Notes: generated by a model not told the origin, from the sequence alone. Positions 34,433 through 45,798 are shown, numbered from the stretch's first letter. The stretch: DNA of 64,000 nt from Tragulus kanchil (GCA_022376925.1 JAIOJX010000004.1:120739123-120803122), one strand, 5' to 3'. Numbers and translations: made by a program.

Positions 34433-35349
34433 CCTTGCCTTGAGAACCCCATGAACAGTATAAAAAGGCAAGAAAATACGACACCAGAAGATAAGCAGAC
34501 CAGGTCAGTAGGTATCGAATATGCTTCTGGGTAAGAGCAGAGAAATAGTTGAAGAAAGAATGAAGACTCCAGGTCAAAGCAGAAACATCTTTTAGTTGTG
34601 GATATGTCTGGTTGTTAAAATAAAGTCCAAGGCTGTGAAGAACAATATTATGTAGGAATCTGGAATGTTAGGTCCATGAATCCAGGTAAATTAGATGTGA
34701 TCAAGCTGGAGATGGCCAAAGTGAACATCAAAATTTTAGAAATCAGTAAACTAAAATGGATGATAATGGGAAAATTCAATTCACATAACCATTATATCTA
34801 CTACAGAGGTGCCACTGCGATGGGAGGCCCACACCGGCCAAGGAATTAAGATGGATGAAAACAAATAAATAAATCACCAATAAAAGAGGCCAAAATTAAA
34901 AAAAAAAAAAAAAAAAGCCCCATGAAGATGGTGAAAGAAGAGAGTGGAAAATCTGGCTTAAAGCTAAACATTAAAAAAAATTGAGATCATGGCATCTGGC
35001 CTTATCACTTTATGGCAAATAGATGGGGAAAGAGTAGAAGTCGTGACAGATTTTCTTTGCTTGGGCTCCCAGATCACTGCAGATGGAGACTGCAACTATG
35101 AAATTAAAAAAGACACTTGCTCCTGGAAGAAAAGCTATGACAAACCTAGAAAACATATTAAGAGAGAGAGAGAGAGAGAGAGAAAGACATCACTTTGCTG
35201 CCAAATGTCCACATAGTCAAAGCTATGGTTTTTCTAGTACTCATTACAGATGTGAGATTTGGACCATAAAGAAGGCTGAGCACCACAGAATTGATTCTTT
35301 CTAATTATGGTGCTGAAGAAGACTTTCCAGCTCCTTGGAAAGAAGTTAC
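34433..35349 (+). mobile_element. BovB-SINE-BovB composite (second D12 copy)
   Basis: Repeats the order BovB 5' part, CHR 3' half (about 34804-34917) and BovB late ORF2 (about 34918-35349) described at 33323-34240, with the (GA)n at 35161-35183. It is part of the duplication and not a second insertion event. Confidence 0.85.
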
Positions 35350-35519
35350 CATGAGTAAACGAGTGAGTAAACCATTTAGAACGCCAGGTATAGGGAAATG
35401 CTATGCAGAATATTTTAAAAGATTACCTAATAGGTATGCACATTTTCCTTTTGATTGGTCTGGTGGAGAAAGCCTCAAGAAAAAGATAGTATTTTAGAAA
35501 AGACTTAATTTGACTAGTC

Positions 35520-36052
35520 TTCTTTGGTAAAGGATTAGGCTATAGCTATTCTCATAACCAATGAAACAATGGCAATCCTTGACTTTTGCAGAGCTGGCCA
35601 TTTATTCTTCCATCCCAAGAGAAAAAGGCAAAATTTCTGTAATTTAGAAAAGAGCATATCATGAATTTTTTAATATGCTTTGTTAAATTGTTTTCCTGAA
35701 ATTTTATATCCTCTGCAACATGTCCCCAGATTCTCATCAAATCTTAATATTTCCATCCACACCTTTTAAACTTTGCTAATCTGATGGATTAATATTTCAC
35801 TTTGATTTCTTAAGAGATTATTAATTTAAAGCATTTTATATTCAATTAATGTAATTGTGCATTAATCAAAGTTTTAAAATTCATTTTTATGAAAAACATA
35901 ATTTATCCAATGGGATACATGAACACAGTTTAATAATGAAAATGGTACTGAAACACCTGCAACATGGTTATCTGTAAGAACTTTCCCTGTTTCATCCATC
36001 CTAGGAGCAACTGCTTGGAACTTGTTTAAATCTATATTCTGACACCTATACA
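35520..36052. other. No recognisable feature
   Basis: AT-rich sequence, duplicated by D13 (twin about 36661-37193). The 62-codon minus-strand frames at 35740-35552 and 36881-36693 are the two copies of one random frame. Confidence 0.5.
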
Positions 36053-36252
36053 ATACTGGAATTTTCTTTCTTTTTTTTTTTTTAAAGGAAGCTACTTTTA
36101 TTCTTTAATATTCATTTATTTGATTTTGCTGGGTCTTAGCTGCAGCACGTGGGATCTAGTTCCCTAGCCAGGGGTTGAACCCGGGCCCCTTGGACTGGGA
36201 GCACAGAGTCTTAACCACCAGACTACCAGGGAAGTCCCCATACTGGAATTTT
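36053..36252 (-). mobile_element. CHR-type SINE with 13-bp target-site duplication
   Basis: Short antisense element: T-rich tail at about 36066-36084, 'ctgcagcacgtgggatctag', reversed B-box region 'ggggttgaacccgggcccc' at 36171, and reversed head 'ccagggaagtccc' to 36239. It is flanked by atactggaatttt at 36053-36065 and 36240-36252. The twin is at about 37194-37393. Confidence 0.92.
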
Positions 36253-37193
36253 AAATATTTAGTATGTAACTTTGATGTATCAATTTTAAATATTATTATT
36301 TTCCATTATGGTATATGATGATTTAGCCCAGTAAACTGCCATCTTCTCTAGTTCTCCTCTGCCATCTCTGAATATTTTTTATATTGATATTCAGTGTTAC
36401 AATTTACACTTCTAAGATGTTATTCACAGATAAGGACTGTAAAGGTATTGTAATTAGGTGTCATGTCTTACTTTTTCTTCAGGATAGTTAGAACTATCTT
36501 AGAGTGAGTAAACCATTTAGAACGCCAGGTATAGGGAAATGCTATGCAGAATATTTTAAAAGATTACCTAATAGGTATGCACATTTTCCTTTTGATTGGT
36601 CTGGTGGAGAAAGCCTCAAGAAAAAGATAGTATTTTAGAAAAGACTTAATTTGACTAGTCTTCTTTGGTAAAGGATTAGGCTATAGCTATTCTCATAACC
36701 AATGAAACAATGGCAATCCTTGACTTTTGCAGAGCTGGCCATTTATTCTTCCATGCCAAGAGAAAAAGGCAAAATTTCTGTAATTTAGAAAAGAGCATAT
36801 CATGAATTTTTTAATATGCTTTGTTAAATTGTTTTCCTGAAATTTTATATCCTCTGCAACATGTCCCCAGATTCTCATCAAATCTTAATATTTCCATCCA
36901 CACCTTTTAAACTTTGCTAATCTGATGGATTAATATTTCACTTTGATTTCTTAAGAGATTATTAATTTAAAGCATTTTATATTCAATTAATGTAATTGTG
37001 CATTAATCAAAGTTTTAAAATTCATTTTTATGAAAAACATAATTTATCCAATGGGATACATGAACACAGTTTAATAATGAAAATGGTACTGAAACACCTG
37101 CAACATGGTTATCTGTAAGAACTTTCCCTGTTTCATCCATCCTAGGAGCAACTGCTTGGAACTTGTTTAAATCTATATTCTGACACCTATACA

Positions 37194-37393
37194 ATACTGG
37201 AATTTTCTTTCTTTTTTTTTTTTTAAAGGAAGCTACTTTTATTCTTTAATATTCATTTATTTGATTTTGCTGGGTCTTAGCTGCAGCACGTGGGATCTAG
37301 TTCCCTAGCCAGGGGTTGAACCCGGGCCCCTTGGACTGGGAGCACAGAGTCTTAACCACCAGACTACCAGGGAAGTCCCCATACTGGAATTTT
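37194..37393 (-). mobile_element. CHR-type SINE (second copy, D13)
   Basis: Duplicate of 36053-36252 including both flanking repeats. Confidence 0.92.
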
Positions 37394-37625
37394 AAATATT
37401 TAGTATGTAACTTTGATGTATCAATTTTAAATATTATTATTTTCCATTATGGTATATGATGATTTAGCCCAGTAAACTGCCATCTTCTCTAGTTCTCCTC
37501 TGCCATCTCTGAATATTTTTTATATTGATATTCAGTGTTACAATTTACACTTCTAAGATGTTATTCACAGATAAGGACTGTAAAGGTATTGTAATTAGGT
37601 GTCATGTCTTACTTTTTCTTCAGGA

Positions 37626-38137
37626 TTTCATATTTGCTTTATTTTTCTCTTTGATTAATTTCCTGGTCCCTACTGCTAATTTTTCCTATAGTCAGCAAAA
37701 CTTTGCAGCATTATTTTCCATACAATCAATCATGTAAGGTGACTTACTAGTTCTATTTTCCTTTTCTTGGACACATCCATCTTGGAGATGTTTTATCTAA
37801 GGTAATTGCATTGCCCATGTGCTCGCTGTTACAACTGCATGGTTTCCCCTCACCATAACCTTCTCTATACCTACATCAGTGCTCCTATTTTCTGTCACAG
37901 AGTTTTACTTTCTATGACTTTATCCTTATTTGGTCAACAACCTTCTCCTATAGACTATTGAGAAAGGGACAGGGATAAAAATCTTGAGACCCTGCCTCAT
38001 CAATTTTACCCTCATACATGATTGACAGCTTGACTATGCATGAAATTTCAGGCACAAATCATTTTCTTTCAGGACTTTGAAAGCAGTACGCCTCTACCTT
38101 GTAGCTCCCAGAGTTACTGAGATGTCGGAAAGCAATC
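37626..38137. other. No recognisable feature
   Basis: Single-copy sequence, pyrimidine-rich on the plus strand. I could not assign it to a repeat family. Confidence 0.5.
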
Positions 38138-38399
38138 TGATTCTTCATCATTTGCAAAAAGATGCTTCTTTGCAAAACAAAAATCTATTTTCTCCCCAAC
38201 CCCCCAGAAGCTTGCAGAATCCTATCATTGCCTGAGTATTTTTGAGTATTTTAAAGTTTTAAAATCATGGGCCTTGAACCAAGCCATTTTTATCTATCCA
38301 CTCTCTGCACTCTTCGATCGAGAAACTCATGGCTTTCAGATATCAGATTTATTTTTAAATTGTTTCAGTAGTGACTTTCTCCCTTCCATTTTAAATACT

Positions 38400-38562
38400 G
38401 TTTTTTAAGTCTTTATTGAATCTGTTACAATACTGTTTCTGTTTTCTGTTTTGTTTTTTCTGGCATGAGACATGTGGATTTAAGCTCCCTACCAAGGATT
38501 GAATGCCTGCCCTCTGCACTGGAAGGTGAAGTCTCAACCACTGGAGCACAAGGGAAGTCCCT
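38400..38562 (-). mobile_element. CHR-type SINE, short and diverged
   Basis: Antisense: T-rich tail at 38400, 'ctccctaccaaggattgaat' at 38486 and reversed head 'cacaagggaagtccc' at 38548. The twin is at 39474-39636. Confidence 0.75.
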
Positions 38563-38639
38563 TCGATATTGTTAAAGAGCAGGCGTATGACAATACATGT
38601 GTGTAAGTGGTACTTGATAATTTAATTATGTAAAAGGTT

Positions 38640-39213
38640 AATATCAGGGGCATTATATTCCTTGTGAAAGGGCTTTACCTCAATTTGAGACTTAAACCCA
38701 GGACCCAGACCTGATTGAAACCTGCTTGGGACTTGAACCCACGTGGCTGGAGCTTGAATTCCAGCCAAAACCCTGTTTGGGACATAAACCCACATGACTG
38801 GGGCTTGAATTTAGCCAAAACCTGGTTTGGGACTCGAACCCACGTGACTAAGGCTTAACCCCAGCCAAAACCCTGCTTGGGATGTGAATCCACGTAGTCA
38901 GGACTCAATCCCAGCCAAAACCCTGTCTCGGACTCGAACCCACGCTGCCGGGATTTAATCCAGCACTCACCCAACGTCTGGACCCACTGAGGCTCAGGTT
39001 CTTCGTGCCTCAAGGCAGAAAGAATTCCCTGAGAGGCAGAGTGATAGGCAAGAAGAGGATTTATTAGGATAGGGTACTTGTAAGAGTTGCAAACGGGCAG
39101 GCAGGAAAGCTCTGCTCTGCTCTCCTCCAATTGAGTGGGCAGCAACATATATAGGATGGTAGAAGACTGCCCCCATCAGGTAGACGCAGATGCAGGACAT
39201 ACATCATTGGTTG
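38640..39213 (-). mobile_element. Probable endogenous retroviral LTR, antisense, with internal minisatellite
   Basis: This non-SINE block has LTR-like traits on the minus strand. Reading that way there is a TATA-like 'ctatatatgttgctgccc' (complement of 39143-39160) and, about 80 bases downstream, an AATAAA signal (complement of tttatt at 39059-39064), followed by a GC-richer part with tandem units. I see no internal gag, pol or env sequence next to it, so it could be a solo LTR. No terminal TG...CA pair or target duplication could be fixed, so this is tentative. The twin is at 39714-40287. Confidence 0.4.
38687..38978. repeat. Minisatellite, about 5-6 units of 50-51 bp
   Basis: Units starting 'gggacttgaacccacgtg' (38728), 'gggacataaacccacatg' (38779), 'gggactcgaacccacgtg' (38829), 'gggatgtgaatccacgta' (38879) and 'cggactcgaacccacgct' (38929), each followed by a degenerate 'gcttgaatcccagccaaaac' part. 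On the minus strand two units carry ggttcgagtcc, which matches the tRNA B-box consensus. The second array is at about 39761-40052. Confidence 0.9.
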
Positions 39214-39473
39214 ATTCTTCATCATTTGCAAAAAGATGCTTCTTTGCAAAACAAAAATCTATTTTCTCCCCAACCCCCCAGAAGCTTGCAGAATCCTATC
39301 ATTGCCTGAGTATTTTTGAGTATTTTAAAGTTTTAAAATCATGGGCCTTGAACCAAGCCGTTTTTATCTATCCACTCTCTGCACTCTTCGATCGAGAAAC
39401 TCATGGCTTTCAGATATCAGATTTATTTTTAAATTGTTTCAGTAGTGACTTTCTCCCTTCCATTTTAAATACT

Positions 39474-39636
39474 GTTTTTTAAGTCTTTATTGAATCTGTT
39501 ACAATACTGTTTCTGTTTTCTGTTTTGTTTTTTCTGGCATGAGACATGTGGATTTAAGCTCCCTACCAAGGATTGAATGCCTGCCCTCTGCACTGGAAGG
39601 TGAAGTCTCAACCACTGGAGCACAAGGGAAGTCCCT
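39474..39636 (-). mobile_element. CHR-type SINE (second copy, D14)
   Basis: Duplicate of 38400-38562. Confidence 0.75.
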
Positions 39637-39713
39637 TCGATATTGTTAAAGAGCAGGCGTATGACAATACATGTGTGTAAGTGGTACTTGATAATTTAAT
39701 TATGTAAAAGGTT

Positions 39714-40287
39714 AATATCAGGGGCATTATATTCCTTGTGAAAGGGCTTTACCTCAATTTGAGACTTAAACCCAGGACCCAGACCTGATTGAAACCTGCT
39801 TGGGACTTGAACCCACGTGGCTGGAGCTTGAATTCCAGCCAAAACCCTGTTTGGGACATAAACCCACATGACTGGGGCTTGAATTTAGCCAAAACCTGGT
39901 TTGGGACTCGAACCCACGTGACTAAGGCTTAACCCCAGCCAAAACCCTGCTTGGGATGTGAATCCACGTAGTCAGGACTCAATCCCAGCCAAAACCCTGT
40001 CTCGGACTCGAACCCACGCTGCCGGGATTTAATCCAGCACTCACCCAACGTCTGGACCCACTGAGGCTCAGGTTCTTCGTGCCTCAAGGCAGAAAGAATT
40101 CCCTGAGAGGCAGAGTGATAGGCAAGAAGAGGATTTATTAGGATAGGGTACTTGTAAGAGTTGCAAACGGGCAGGCAGGAAAGCTCTGCTCTGCTCTCCT
40201 CCAATTGAGTGGGCAGCAACATATATAGGATGGTAGAAGACTGCCCCCATCAGGTAGACGCAGATGCAGGACATACATCATTGGTTG
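39714..40287 (-). mobile_element. Probable LTR with minisatellite (second copy, D14)
   Basis: Duplicate of 38640-39213. After 40287 the sequence continues into 'cttcaccagctcctccctca', which may still belong to the same LTR-like element, but its outer limit is not visible. Confidence 0.4.
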
Positions 40288-41559
40288 CTTCTTCACCAGC
40301 TCCTCCCTCATCAGCTATTTCTACCCAGTCGAGCCTGATTTACTGAACAAGGAGCAGCTCTCCTGAGTTATCATCAACTCACTGGCCTCCCAACCTTCTA
40401 TCTACCATCCCCTACTAGGACTCTACAACCACCTACCTATTCTACTCTGTCCCTATCACTTGTACTAACTTGATAAACTTAATAAAAAGGCATACTTTTC
40501 CTTTTTCGAAGATAAAAATCACTTCTTTCGGAAGAAGCTGTAGCGATTCTTAGTGGACATTTAATCTGTGTTGGCAGTTTTAGGGTACCCATCACTGCTA
40601 CATCTTGAGCTCTAACCAAGCTGCCAAGTTGCAGGGCGGGGCAGGGCAAATGAAATAAAAGTAGAAGCTTTACTGCCTAAAATAGAAGACTTTCTGATAA
40701 AGATGGATCTGATGTGGCATTGCCTCCCACCTTTCTCTACAATGAATTTAAATATCATTTTGCAGGAGATTGCAAACCTTCTCATTGAGAGACAGTTCCT
40801 GTCTCAGCAGATTGATTAGTAAATGTTGGAAGCAGAGTAGAAAAAATCACTTTCCTTGAGATAGTGATAGTTAAAGACAAAAGGAAAGAAAAGAATCATT
40901 TTTGCCCTTCATTTTAAGGTACTGATTCTACCTTTTGTCAATGTATCTTTCCCTAATTCCACCAGAAAAGACATACTTTCTCTTTACTTCCTGAAAGTAA
41001 AGGTAATGAAGTGTTGTAAAGTGCTTATTTCAACTTTCTTCAATTGGTGAAGAAAATAGAAATTATTTCTTTATTGATCTTGGCAGGAACATGGAATAGT
41101 AAAAGGTCTCTCCTCCATCCCGAGTGTCTACAGTTGGGACTCTCAAAGTTTAATGTGCATAAATGCAACCAGGGAAGTTTACTAAAATGCAAAGGTTCTC
41201 ATTCAAAGAATTTTCCTTCAGTACATATGAATGAAACAATCTGTAGCCTAGGAATGTGCTTTTTTAATGCTTCTCTAGGTTCTCTTTCAGATAGTCCTTA
41301 GATTCCACCTTGAGAAACACCCAACATAGTGTCAAGTAGCTGTATGTAAATTTATAAATTGAGAGAAACAATAAGCTCAGAAATAGTTTCAAAAGTCTAT
41401 TTTTTTTATTTTCAACAAGATGTGTGAAATATGAATGTAGTGTAAATCTTAATATTGTATAGATTTGTTTTGCTCCATGTTCACCAACTGATACTCACTG
41501 ACGTGAGTTCCAAATAATAGGAATTTTTTTTCTCCATTGCACTAATGTGTCAGGATTCT
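40288..41559. other. Mostly unrecognised sequence
   Basis: The first 200 bases may be the remainder of the LTR-like element. From 40500 on the DNA is single copy and unremarkable. The 85-codon frame at 41044-41301 shows no family likeness. Confidence 0.45.
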
Positions 41560-41940
41560 TCTCCACTCATAACCTATTTATCTGCCTAGAATACCTTTCT
41601 TTTCTTTCCTTCCATCCTCTCCTTTCTATTGGCCTGCATAACTCCTGACAATATTTTAGATTTCATTTTAAATGTCACTCACACAGAGAGTTCTTTCTAG
41701 ACATCAAGTTGGAGCTACATCACTATGTTATTAATTCTTAAAGAGCCTCGGATATTTCTACCATTGCCATTTTCACAATTATGGTCATAGAACTCTTTGT
41801 CTGAATATTTTACCAATGTCTGTCCCTACTGTTAGGCTGAAAACTCCAATGGAATATAGTCACATTAATTATTTTTGAACCTGCATTAGGAAATACCTGT
41901 TATATATCTCTAGTTCTTTGAAGTGTTCCTGCTTTATAGA
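41560..41940 (+). mobile_element. L2 LINE, 3' end
   Basis: The succession 'aaatgtcactcacacagaga', 'gttctttctagacatcaag' and, further on, 'gttaggctgaaaactccaat' with the final part near 41900 follows the L2 ORF2 end and 3' UTR on the plus strand. It is strongly diverged, as normal for L2. Confidence 0.6.
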
Positions 41941-42479
41941 CACTAATTCAATGAGCAAAGTAGACAGTAATGATGGTGATAATAATATCATTATGTATTG
42001 CATTGGCAGACACTCAAGATTCTTTACCACTGAGTGACCTGGGCAACCCCATATACCGAGTCAAATGCAGCCAATCTTCTAGTGACAAATCTCTTAGTAT
42101 TCACAGAAAGAGTATGGCCAATACAAACACAAAAGCAAAACAAACAAATGAACAAAAAACCCCTTATTTCCACATGGCTGATTTTTTCCCTTCAAATTAT
42201 ATTCAAATTTACAAACACACACACACACACACAATCCTCAACTAAAGAGGCAGAGAGAACATCTCAAAAAAAAAAAAGAAAACAAAAAAACAAAGAAAAC
42301 CAGTCAAATCAAGGAGTGTTTTTTTGTAAGACTAGGAGAAAAGCAAAAAGCTCCAAATTTTTGTTTTTCTTAAAATACATGATAATCACCAGTTAGAGAT
42401 AATTATATATTTTTTCAAGTTTTTCCTTTATTTACCTAGGCATAAATTGTTCTCCTTTTTTCTTTTGAGCGGTAGACAG
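41941..42479. other. Low-complexity DNA with (CA)n and A-rich runs
   Basis: (CA)n at 42214-42233 and an A-rich stretch at 42266-42300. Two overlapping frames here (91 and 120 codons) are driven by these simple sequences. No other feature seen. Confidence 0.6.
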
Positions 42480-43500
42480 GAGGGAATTGAAACTCTCAGA
42501 TGGCAAAGGCACTATGATTTGTCCCAGCACAGAGGAGAGGCCACATTGTTAAGACTATTCAACTCTTTAAAAAAATTATTATTTTTTTACTGTGCTGGGT
42601 TCTGCTATGTAAGGGCTCTCTCTAGTTGTAGTGAGTATGGGCTTCTTTGCAGTGCATGGGGGTTCTCATTTCAGTGGTTTATCTTGTTGCAGAGTACAGA
42701 CTCTAGGTGCATGGCTTCAGTTGTTATGGTACATGGGCTTAGTTACCTGAGGCATGTGGGATCTTCCTAGTCCAGGGATTGAACCCATGTCCCCTGCATT
42801 GGCAAAGCAAATTATTACCCACTGGACCACCAGGGAAGTTCAGACCTATTCAGCTCTTAACAGGTCTCCCCAACATCCAGATACCTCTAAACGCTGCCTC
42901 CACATTTTCAAGGCAAGTCATACCATGTCTCTACTTGAAATTCTTCAATGTCTTGCCATGTTCATAGGATATATTCAAGTTCCAGTAGGGCTGACAAAAC
43001 TGCCCACTCCTGGGTCCTGCTGTAGGCCTCCCTTCTCTTTCTACCACTTTCTCCATTTACTTGTAACTCCAGCAGTGGAAAACAATGGTTATCTTTACCT
43101 GTAATTGCATCTCTTGCCTCTGAGTTGCTCCAGGTTCCCACCTCTCCCAGAAAGTGCTACTTCCCATGTGAACTTCTCGTCATCATTTTGAGAACCGTGT
43201 CAGCACTGGCTGCATTGTTAAGTGACTCTCGAATTTTCACTCCATGGTAAGGGAGAAATTTTTGCATTTTTTTCACTTTGCCCTATTGTGTTGCACATTT
43301 CTATATTGATAATCATGACAGTTCATTTAGGTGTCTGTTTGAGTATACAGCTTGATCATAGAATGTGAGATTCTTGAGAATAGAGAAAGTATATCTCTCT
43401 ATGCTTCTGTCCTTAATATGTTCCACAGACCATACTTGGTGCTTGTAACTAGGGCTACAAATGCTCATTGAACTTATGAATAAATGCACACTTATTGACT
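42480..43500 (+). mobile_element. L2 LINE, ORF2 end and 3' UTR, split by a CHR SINE
   Basis: Left piece ends at about 42567; right piece runs 42857-43500. Plus-strand L2 features: 'ctcttaacaggtctccccaa' at 42854, 'aagtcataccatgtctctac' at 42915, 'gaatgtgagattcttgagaa' at 43360, and 'gctcattgaacttatgaata' near the end at 43463. It has no open frame of length. Confidence 0.7.
42553..42858 (-). mobile_element. CHR-type SINE nested in L2
   Basis: Antisense element from a T-rich tail at about 42570 to the reversed head 'ccaccagggaagtt' at 42827. The imperfect flanking repeat gactattcaactctt (42553-42567) and gacctattcagctctt (42843-42858) marks an old insertion. Confidence 0.8.
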
Positions 43501-43780
43501 TATACATTCATGTGCTACAAGTTTACAAGTAATAATTTGATTTCTAGAGCTGTCTCTATAGTTGATAATTGCTATGAAAGTACAGAAAAATTCATCCTAC
43601 TGTCTTATACTATATGCTTTAAAAAACCAGTACAGTTCAGCTCCACTTCATAACCTGGATGAAGACAACACTAATGATTTTAATGAAACCATTCCCTGTG
43701 GCTATAAAGATAGTCTATTGTTTGCTTGGACTTTGTATCTTAACTTTTATGAACCAATTAACTATATTACATAAATAAAA
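43501..43780. other. No recognisable feature
   Basis: Single-copy sequence between the L2 and a microsatellite. Confidence 0.5.
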
Positions 43781-43843
43781 GATATATACATATATATATA
43801 TATATGTATCTATATCTATATCTATCTATCTATCTATCTATAT
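43781..43843. repeat. Compound (TA)n / (TATC)n microsatellite
   Basis: A TA run with interruptions, followed by ATCT units ('tctatctatctatctatc' at 43821). Likely polymorphic. Confidence 0.92.
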
Positions 43844-44160
43844 AAATGGCCACAGTTCAAGTTTTGTGCCAGATTTTGCCAGGAAGCCCATAATCCAAGA
43901 TGCCCTACTGCGTCTGGTATTTGGAGGCAGTCAATAAACCTTTGTATCATGAATGAGGCCACTAACTTTCCAGGTGGATGTAAAAAGGTTAGCGTAGTTA
44001 AGCTAACAATGGGCAGACAGCACAGAAACAAATTCTATGTATATGATAGTGTCTGCAAAACACCTGTTTTTAACTCACATACATCTTCATAAGAAGTGAG
44101 ATGTTTTAAATGTATGTCAGAATCGTCTCATAGGAGAATGGGATAAGGTGAATAAATAAG
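43844..44160. other. No recognisable feature
   Basis: Single-copy sequence before D15; nothing named. Confidence 0.5.
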
Positions 44161-44361
44161 ACTAATTATAAGAGATAACAGGGAAGACCATAAAAATGCT
44201 GAGTCCCAAGACTAAATGGACAGGGTACAGGAGAGTAATTCCAACCACATCCTTCCATAACATCAGGAAATGTTATTCCTGAATCTGGGGAAGAAATTTT
44301 TTGTTACATTTGGAAGGCTCTGATAAGCTGTCTTCCATAGGAAAATGTAGACAAGTATGGA

Positions 44362-44630
44362 AGGACTGTTGTTGAAGCTTCAATACTTTTGCCACCTGAT
44401 GTGAAGAGCTGACTCATTGGAAAAGACCCTGATGCTGGGAAAGATTGAAGGCAAAAGGAGAAGAAGGTGGCAGAGGATGAAATGGTTAGGTAACATTGCT
44501 GATTCAACAGAAGTGAATTTGAGCAAACTCTAGAAGATAAGGGAGGACAGAGGAGCTTGGTATGATGCAGTCCATTGGGTCACAAAGAGTAGGACAGGAC
44601 TTAGTGACAGAACAACAACAAATGGCTTAT
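44362..44630 (+). mobile_element. BovB LINE, 3' end
   Basis: Plus-strand 3' part: 'tgaagagctgactcattgga' like at 44401, 'ccctgatgctgggaaagatt' at 44427, 'gatgaaatggttaggtaaca' at 44476 and a tail of (caa)n at 44622. 5'-truncated. The twin is at about 45530-45798. Confidence 0.88.
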
Positions 44631-45130
44631 TTTGAAGTACTGGTTTTATGAGTTTTGTGGAAGTCATCCTATGATAAGAATGGGGAAAGGTATAAGACAG
44701 GGAATAATAGTTGGAAAATTAATGACAAGAAATACATTGAAACAGGAAGTAAAGTGTAAAATAAGAGTTTAAAGGGAAGAACATCTGGTTTCAATAAGTG
44801 AAGGGAGCTCTGGGTCTTGGTTATACAGACAATATTTTTTCACAAATAGATGTCAGTGAACAGTGACAGCATTAAACTAATTTTGTAATTTCAGCTCTGA
44901 GGAACATACTATATACAGTCATACATGGAAATTTTTGAGGATTACAAATTATTATTTTTTAATTTATTTGCAGCTCAGGGCATTCTTGAAAACCATTTTT
45001 ACTGCTTTCAAGAGTTTTATTTTTATTTGAACGGTATTTTCTTTCCCTTTTTTTCATTGTATCAATATCCTTAGCTACCCATCTATTTTGTGTACCTTAA
45101 TAATATCTGTTTAGATACATTCTTTGAAGC
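44631..45130. other. No recognisable feature
   Basis: AT-rich sequence, twin at about 45799-46298. Confidence 0.5.
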
Positions 45131-45279
45131 TGTAGAAAGATCATGAACTTTGAGTCATGTGGTACTTGGCAAAGTGATCTATTGCTTCTAAGTTTCATAG
45201 TCCTCATCTGTAACATGAGGGTGGTAACATATCTACCCAACATTGGAGATATTAAGTAAGACTGTTTATGACCTTGTTT
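45131..45279 (+). mobile_element. MIR SINE, truncated by the D15 joint
   Basis: 'agtcatgtggtacttggcaa' at 45152 and 'ctcatctgtaacatgagggt' at 45204 match the plus-strand MIR; the right end is missing at the joint. Confidence 0.65.
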
Positions 45280-45529
45280 GGAAAAGGCCCGGGGAAGCAG
45301 AAAGTATGTAGTACTCTCGAATAGGGAAAACTAATTATAAGAGATAACAGGAAGACCATAAAAATGCTGAGTCCCAAGACTAAATGGACAGGGTACAGGA
45401 GAGTAATTCCAACCACATCCTTCCATAACATCAGGAAATGTTATTCCTGAATCTGGGGAAGAAATTTTTTGTTACATTTGGAAGGCTCTGATAAGCTGTC
45501 TTCCATAGGAAAATGTAGACAAGTATGGA

Positions 45530-45798
45530 AGGACTGTTGTTGAAGCTTCAATACTTTTGCCACCTGATGTGAAGAGCTGACTCATTGGAAAAGACCCTGA
45601 TGCTGGGAAAGATTGAAGGCAAAAGGAGAAGAAGGTGGCAGAGGATGAAATGGTTAGGTAACATTGCTGATTCAACAGAAGTGAATTTGAGCAAACTCTA
45701 GAAGATAAGGGAGGACAGAGGAGCTTGGTATGATGCAGTCCATTGGGTCACAAAGAGTAGGACAGGACTTAGTGACAGAACAACAACAAATGGCTTAT
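45530..45798 (+). mobile_element. BovB LINE 3' end (second copy, D15)
   Basis: Duplicate of 44362-44630. Confidence 0.88.

Larger units (their letters stand above)
33323..35519. repeat. Tandem duplication D12, period about 1109-1110 bp
   Basis: 33323-34410 recurs at 34433-35519. The 22-bp spacer 34411-34432 repeats 'taataggtatgcacatttt' from 34319-34337 of the unit, so the joint contains a short re-copied piece. The copies differ by one or two A residues in the poly-A and one base near 33830 versus 34940. Confidence 0.94.
35361..37625. repeat. Tandem duplication D13, period 1141 bp
   Basis: 35361-36485 recurs at 36502-37625. The spacer between the copies contains the inverted repeat gatagtt-ag-aactatc (about 36483-36498). 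Copies differ by c/g at about 35613 versus 36754 and little else. Confidence 0.95.
38138..40287. repeat. Tandem duplication D14, period 1074 bp (shortest)
   Basis: 38138-39213 recurs at 39212-40287, joined cleanly through 'tg'. Very few differences (a/g at about 38285 versus 39359). The unit holds a CHR SINE and the LTR-like block with its minisatellite. Confidence 0.96.

Noticed and set aside
38687..38978. A cluster of tRNA genes in the minisatellite
   Set aside because: Only the T-arm-like B-box part recurs; there is no room in 50 bp for a tRNA and no A box at the right distance.
38640..39213. Full endogenous provirus around the LTR-like block
   Set aside because: No gag, pol or env similarity is visible next to either copy, and the two copies are tandem because of D14, not a 5'/3' LTR pair.
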